From Flavobacteriales bacterium (lineage in GTDB: Bacteria > Bacteroidota > Bacteroidia > Flavobacteriales_D > SKUL01), in assembly GCA_007129985.1 (NCBI GenBank), contig SKUL01000371.1, positions 1-6,765 on the forward strand: a DNA stretch of 6,765 nucleotides, written 5' to 3'. Made by a program: the position numbers and the translations under genes. The notes beneath the pieces were generated by a model that saw only the letters and a list, made by a program, of their open reading frames with translations, was not told the origin of the DNA and searched no databases. Positions 4,529 through 6,765 of this stretch are shown here, one piece after another; positions within the stretch are counted from its first letter, which is position 1; each line of letters opens with the position of its first letter.

Positions 4529-6460
4529 AAAATACATCCTCATCTTCCCCTTCCCTTTGGCTTCAATTTCGCCTCGCTCTTCAAACGAGAACTCGTTTTT
4601 CACCAACTCATAAGTGCTCTCCGAAATATTCACCTTTCCAACTTCGCCACTGCTTTCCATACGACTGGCTGTATTCACGGTATCACCCCATATATCATAT
4701 TGGAATTTCTTCACGCCCACGATACCTGCCACCACCGGACCGGTATGCACTCCGATACGGATTTCGAAAAACGGGTGCTTAACGGCGATTTTTTGAGCCT
4801 TACCTTTTTCGATAAATGCAGCCATTTCCAAAGCGGCATTTACCACATCCTCTGCGTGAGTTCCGCGCGGTGACGGAAGCCCTCCGGCGGCCATGTATGC
4901 ATCGCCAATGGTTTTGATTTTTTCGATGCCGTATTTTTGGCAGATCTGGTCGAACGCAGAAAAGCACTCGTGTAGGTCGCGAACCAGTTCTTTAGGACTC
5001 AGTTGTTCGCTCATAGCGGTAAATCCTTTAAAATCGGTAAACAGCACCGTGACCTGCTCAATGAGTTGCGCTTCGGCTTCGCCTTTTGCTTTGAGCTCTT
5101 CGGCTACTTCTTCCGGGAGGATATTCAGAAGCAACTCTTCGCTGCGCTTTTTTTCTCGCGAGATCTTGTTTCGCTGAATAAAAACGACAAGCAAAAATGC
5201 GATGGTTATTGCCAAACCGCCTCCAACACCATTTCTGATAGTGCGTTGGAGCTCGTTGTCCTTTTCGAGCAGCGAAATTTGCTGTTCCTTTTGTTCTGTT
5301 TCGTATTTCTCCCGCATTTCTGATAGGGCCTCAACTTTCTCCTTCTTAAAAAGTTCTGCGTTAAGCTCGTTGTGTCTTTGGAGATAGTGATACGCCTCTT
5401 GATGTTTGTTCATGTCGTAGTGGAGTGCGGAAAGTTTCTTGAGTAAATTCATCGTTAGGTCTAAACTCTCTAATTCTTCTGCCAGACCCAGGGCTTCAAC
5501 AAGGTGTGCCTGAGCAATGTCCAGATTATTTCGCTCATGCTCAATGTTTCCGAGTTCACTGAGCGAAAGGGCCTCACCATATTTGTATTTAAGCTTTCTG
5601 TTAAGAATCAATCCGCGTGTAATGAATTCCACAGCCTTGTCTGTTTGCCCTGTGGAGGCATAAAGTCCTGAAAGCGCTTGAAGTGCATAGGAGATTGAGC
5701 GCTCGTCTTTGAGTTCTTCTTTTAATTTCAGACTTCTAAGTAGTAGTGATTCAGCTTCTTTGTACTCACCGGCTGCGGTTTTAGCGTTACCGAGATTTTG
5801 CAAAGCGATGGCGATGGATCGTTCAATATTTGTTTTTTCCGCGGCTTCAAGTGCCAGGGTATAATACTCTATGCTTTTGTCAAGCTCATCCATTTGCTTG
5901 TAAATCCCACCTATGTTACCCAAGGCGAAGCTCTCATACTGCTGGAAAAGTTCATCGGTACGGGCAACTTCTATCATCCTCAAATTGGTTTCGAGGCCTT
6001 TTTCATGCTCGGTGAGTTTGTAGTATATCACTGACATACTGTTAAGACATGAAATGAGCAGGCGATTATTGTTTAGATTCTCTGCGATGGCAGATGCGGT
6101 ATCAAGATAGGGCAATCCGGAACGGGAGTTTCCTGCGAGGTCATGATAAATGCCGATATGCAGAAAGCCAAAGCCCTCCATGTATCCATGCCCCGCCTTG
6201 CGCGCCAAAACAACTGCATCGTTTGAGTAAGCAAGCAATTTATCCTGATCTGTAGAAATAGTACTGTTTATGAGGTTTCTCAGCACTTCAAGTCGGGCCT
6301 TGTCTGATAGTGTGTCGGACACCAGCACTTGCTCGAGCGAATCTATAAGTGCCGATTGGCTACTTGCAGATTGAAAAGAAAGAATTAGAGATAGGTATAA
6401 CAACAGTACTCTTGAGGCGTAGCTACGCATTTCACAGGTATTAAAACTCGAAGCTTTCAT
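4520..6460 (-). CDS. Transmembrane adenylate cyclase with periplasmic TPR sensor region
   Basis: Class III nucleotide cyclase predicted to make cAMP from ATP. From the ATG at 6460 (646 residues): signal peptide (core VLLLYLSLILSF, about 18-29), TPR-like repeats of about 40 residues (53-369), coiled coil (369-409), one transmembrane helix (410-428), a linker containing LLLNILPEEVAEELK typical of this architecture, and a catalytic domain (470-646). Topology puts the TPRs in the periplasm and the catalyst in the cytoplasm. The catalytic set is complete: metal-binding D476 (FTDFKGF) and D520 (TIGDAYM), ATP-selecting K516 (KIKTIGD) and D589 (QYDIWGD), and transition-state N596 and R600 (VNTASRM). 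Guanylate cyclases have Glu and Cys at the two selecting positions. As a homodimer it would have two active sites. The frame extends to 6523, but that start lies on the proposed promoter; the ATG at 6430 gives the most compact signal peptide and is a good alternative. The stop codon lies inside the repeat array. Confidence 0.93.
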   Translation of the reverse strand: MKASSFNTCEMRSYASRVLLLYLSLILSFQSASSQSALIDSLEQVLVSDTLSDKARLEVLRNLINSTISTDQDKLLAYSNDAVVLARKAGHGYMEGFGFLHIGIYHDLAGNSRSGLPYLDTASAIAENLNNNRLLISCLNSMSVIYYKLTEHEKGLETNLRMIEVARTDELFQQYESFALGNIGGIYKQMDELDKSIEYYTLALEAAEKTNIERSIAIALQNLGNAKTAAGEYKEAESLLLRSLKLKEELKDERSISYALQALSGLYASTGQTDKAVEFITRGLILNRKLKYKYGEALSLSELGNIEHERNNLDIAQAHLVEALGLAEELESLDLTMNLLKKLSALHYDMNKHQEAYHYLQRHNELNAELFKKEKVEALSEMREKYETEQKEQQISLLEKDNELQRTIRNGVGGGLAITIAFLLVVFIQRNKISREKKRSEELLLNILPEEVAEELKAKGEAEAQLIEQVTVLFTDFKGFTAMSEQLSPKELVRDLHECFSAFDQICQKYGIEKIKTIGDAYMAAGGLPSPRGTHAEDVVNAALEMAAFIEKGKAQKIAVKHPFFEIRIGVHTGPVVAGIVGVKKFQYDIWGDTVNTASRMESSGEVGKVNISESTYELVKNEFSFEERGEIEAKGKGKMRMYFVS

Positions 6461-6491
6461 ATAGCAGATTCCAACTTTATTCTTTTTGTTG

Positions 6492-6523
6492 GCAATATAG
6501 CGCAATTTGGGAAGAAAAATCAA
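6492..6523 (-). promoter_or_regulatory. Candidate promoter of the adenylate cyclase gene
   Basis: On the minus strand a TTG (6523-6521) is followed after 21 bases by TATATTGC (6499-6492), a partial match to TAnnTTTG (six of eight, counting the two free positions). The spacing fits Bacteroidota -33/-7 promoters. Transcription would start near 6485, leaving a leader of about 25 bases to the ATG at 6460 or 55 to that at 6430, and excluding the upstream start at 6523. Confidence 0.4.
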
Positions 6524-6592
6524 CGATAAGCATTCGTGAACCTCAGGTAGCGCAGTAATTTTTTGTGACGGAACCCGCAGTCAAAAGCTCAA

Positions 6593-6625
6593 TTTGTCAA
6601 AGTGAAATAGACAAGAATATTCTCG
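6593..6625 (+). promoter_or_regulatory. Weak candidate promoter toward the right-edge gene
   Basis: TTTG (6593-6596), a 21-base spacer and TATTCTCG (6618-6625, six of eight including the free positions) have the right order and spacing for a Bacteroidota promoter on the plus strand. The -7 match is poor and the leader to the ATG at 6718 would be about 85 bases. Apart from this I see nothing in the 194 bases between the cyclase promoter and the right-edge gene. Confidence 0.2.
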
Positions 6626-6717
6626 GCTTGAAAGTATGCTGCGATGTATCCCCCCGACCAACCCCATCTTGCCCATCGCTAAGAACCTGTTGAATTTCGC
6701 GCACAAAAATGCGTGAT

Positions 6718-6765
6718 ATGAGTTTACAAGAAGAAATGTTCGCTGAGGTCAAGGATTGGATGACC
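6718..6765 (+). CDS. Start of an unidentified gene, possibly an insertion-sequence accessory protein (cut by window edge)
   Basis: An ATG opens a frame of 16 codons, MSLQEEMFAEVKDWMT, that runs off the right edge. The helical opening with an EMF-x(4)-DW pattern resembles the first residues of small helix-turn-helix accessory proteins of IS66-type elements in Bacteroidota, which often begin near QEMF---E-W. Sixteen residues cannot prove this. I saw no terminal inverted repeat or target duplication to its left. It diverges from the cyclase gene across about 260 bases. Confidence 0.4.
   Translation, partial: MSLQEEMFAEVKDWMT

Noticed and set aside
6461..6523. N-terminal extension of the cyclase to the ATG at 6523
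   Set aside because: It would put 31 extra residues before the compact signal peptide (Met at 6430) and lies over the candidate promoter.

Overview
The window looks like a piece of a Bacteroidota chromosome, probably a Flavobacteriales-like lineage of moderate GC. Supporting marks are a type IX secretion (T9SS) C-terminal sorting domain, a TonB protein of the Bacteroidota type (nine consecutive prolines, then an acidic stretch), a DUF2911 lipid-free exported protein, an S23-type four-helix-bundle protein, signal peptides followed by Gln after the cleavage site, no Shine-Dalgarno sequences, and promoter-like TAnnTTTG boxes. The species cannot be named from this sequence.

Layout. The plus-strand half (1-3905) carries the 3' nine-tenths of clpX (open at the left edge), an exported DUF2911 protein 49 bases behind it, a terminator, a T9SS-exported protein of unknown function, a second terminator identical to the first over 29 bases, and a TonB energy transducer. 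The minus-strand half (4040-6460) holds a long membrane adenylate cyclase (signal peptide, periplasmic TPRs, one transmembrane helix, class III catalytic domain), then a 182-base array of alternating 7- and 8-base units, then a short, apparently C-terminally truncated four-helix-bundle (S23/IVP family) gene. At the right edge a new plus-strand reading frame begins (16 codons visible), perhaps the first gene of an insertion sequence.

How the genes relate. clpX and the DUF2911 gene have no visible terminator between them and may share a transcript ending at 2099. The T9SS gene is its own unit between the two terminators. tonB is monocistronic and converges on the four-helix-bundle gene. The cyclase and the four-helix-bundle gene are in the same direction and joined by the repeat array, so a cyclase transcript could run through the array into it. 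These are separate housekeeping, envelope and signalling genes, not one pathway.

Most unusual region. The 7/8-base array at 4347-4528 supplies the last two sense codons and the stop of the cyclase gene and ends 17 bases before the start of the four-helix-bundle gene. Its transcribed RNA would be nearly free of C. No gap between genes exceeds 300 bases. The 134 bases at 3906-4039 between the convergent tonB and four-helix-bundle genes hold no gene and no convincing terminator.
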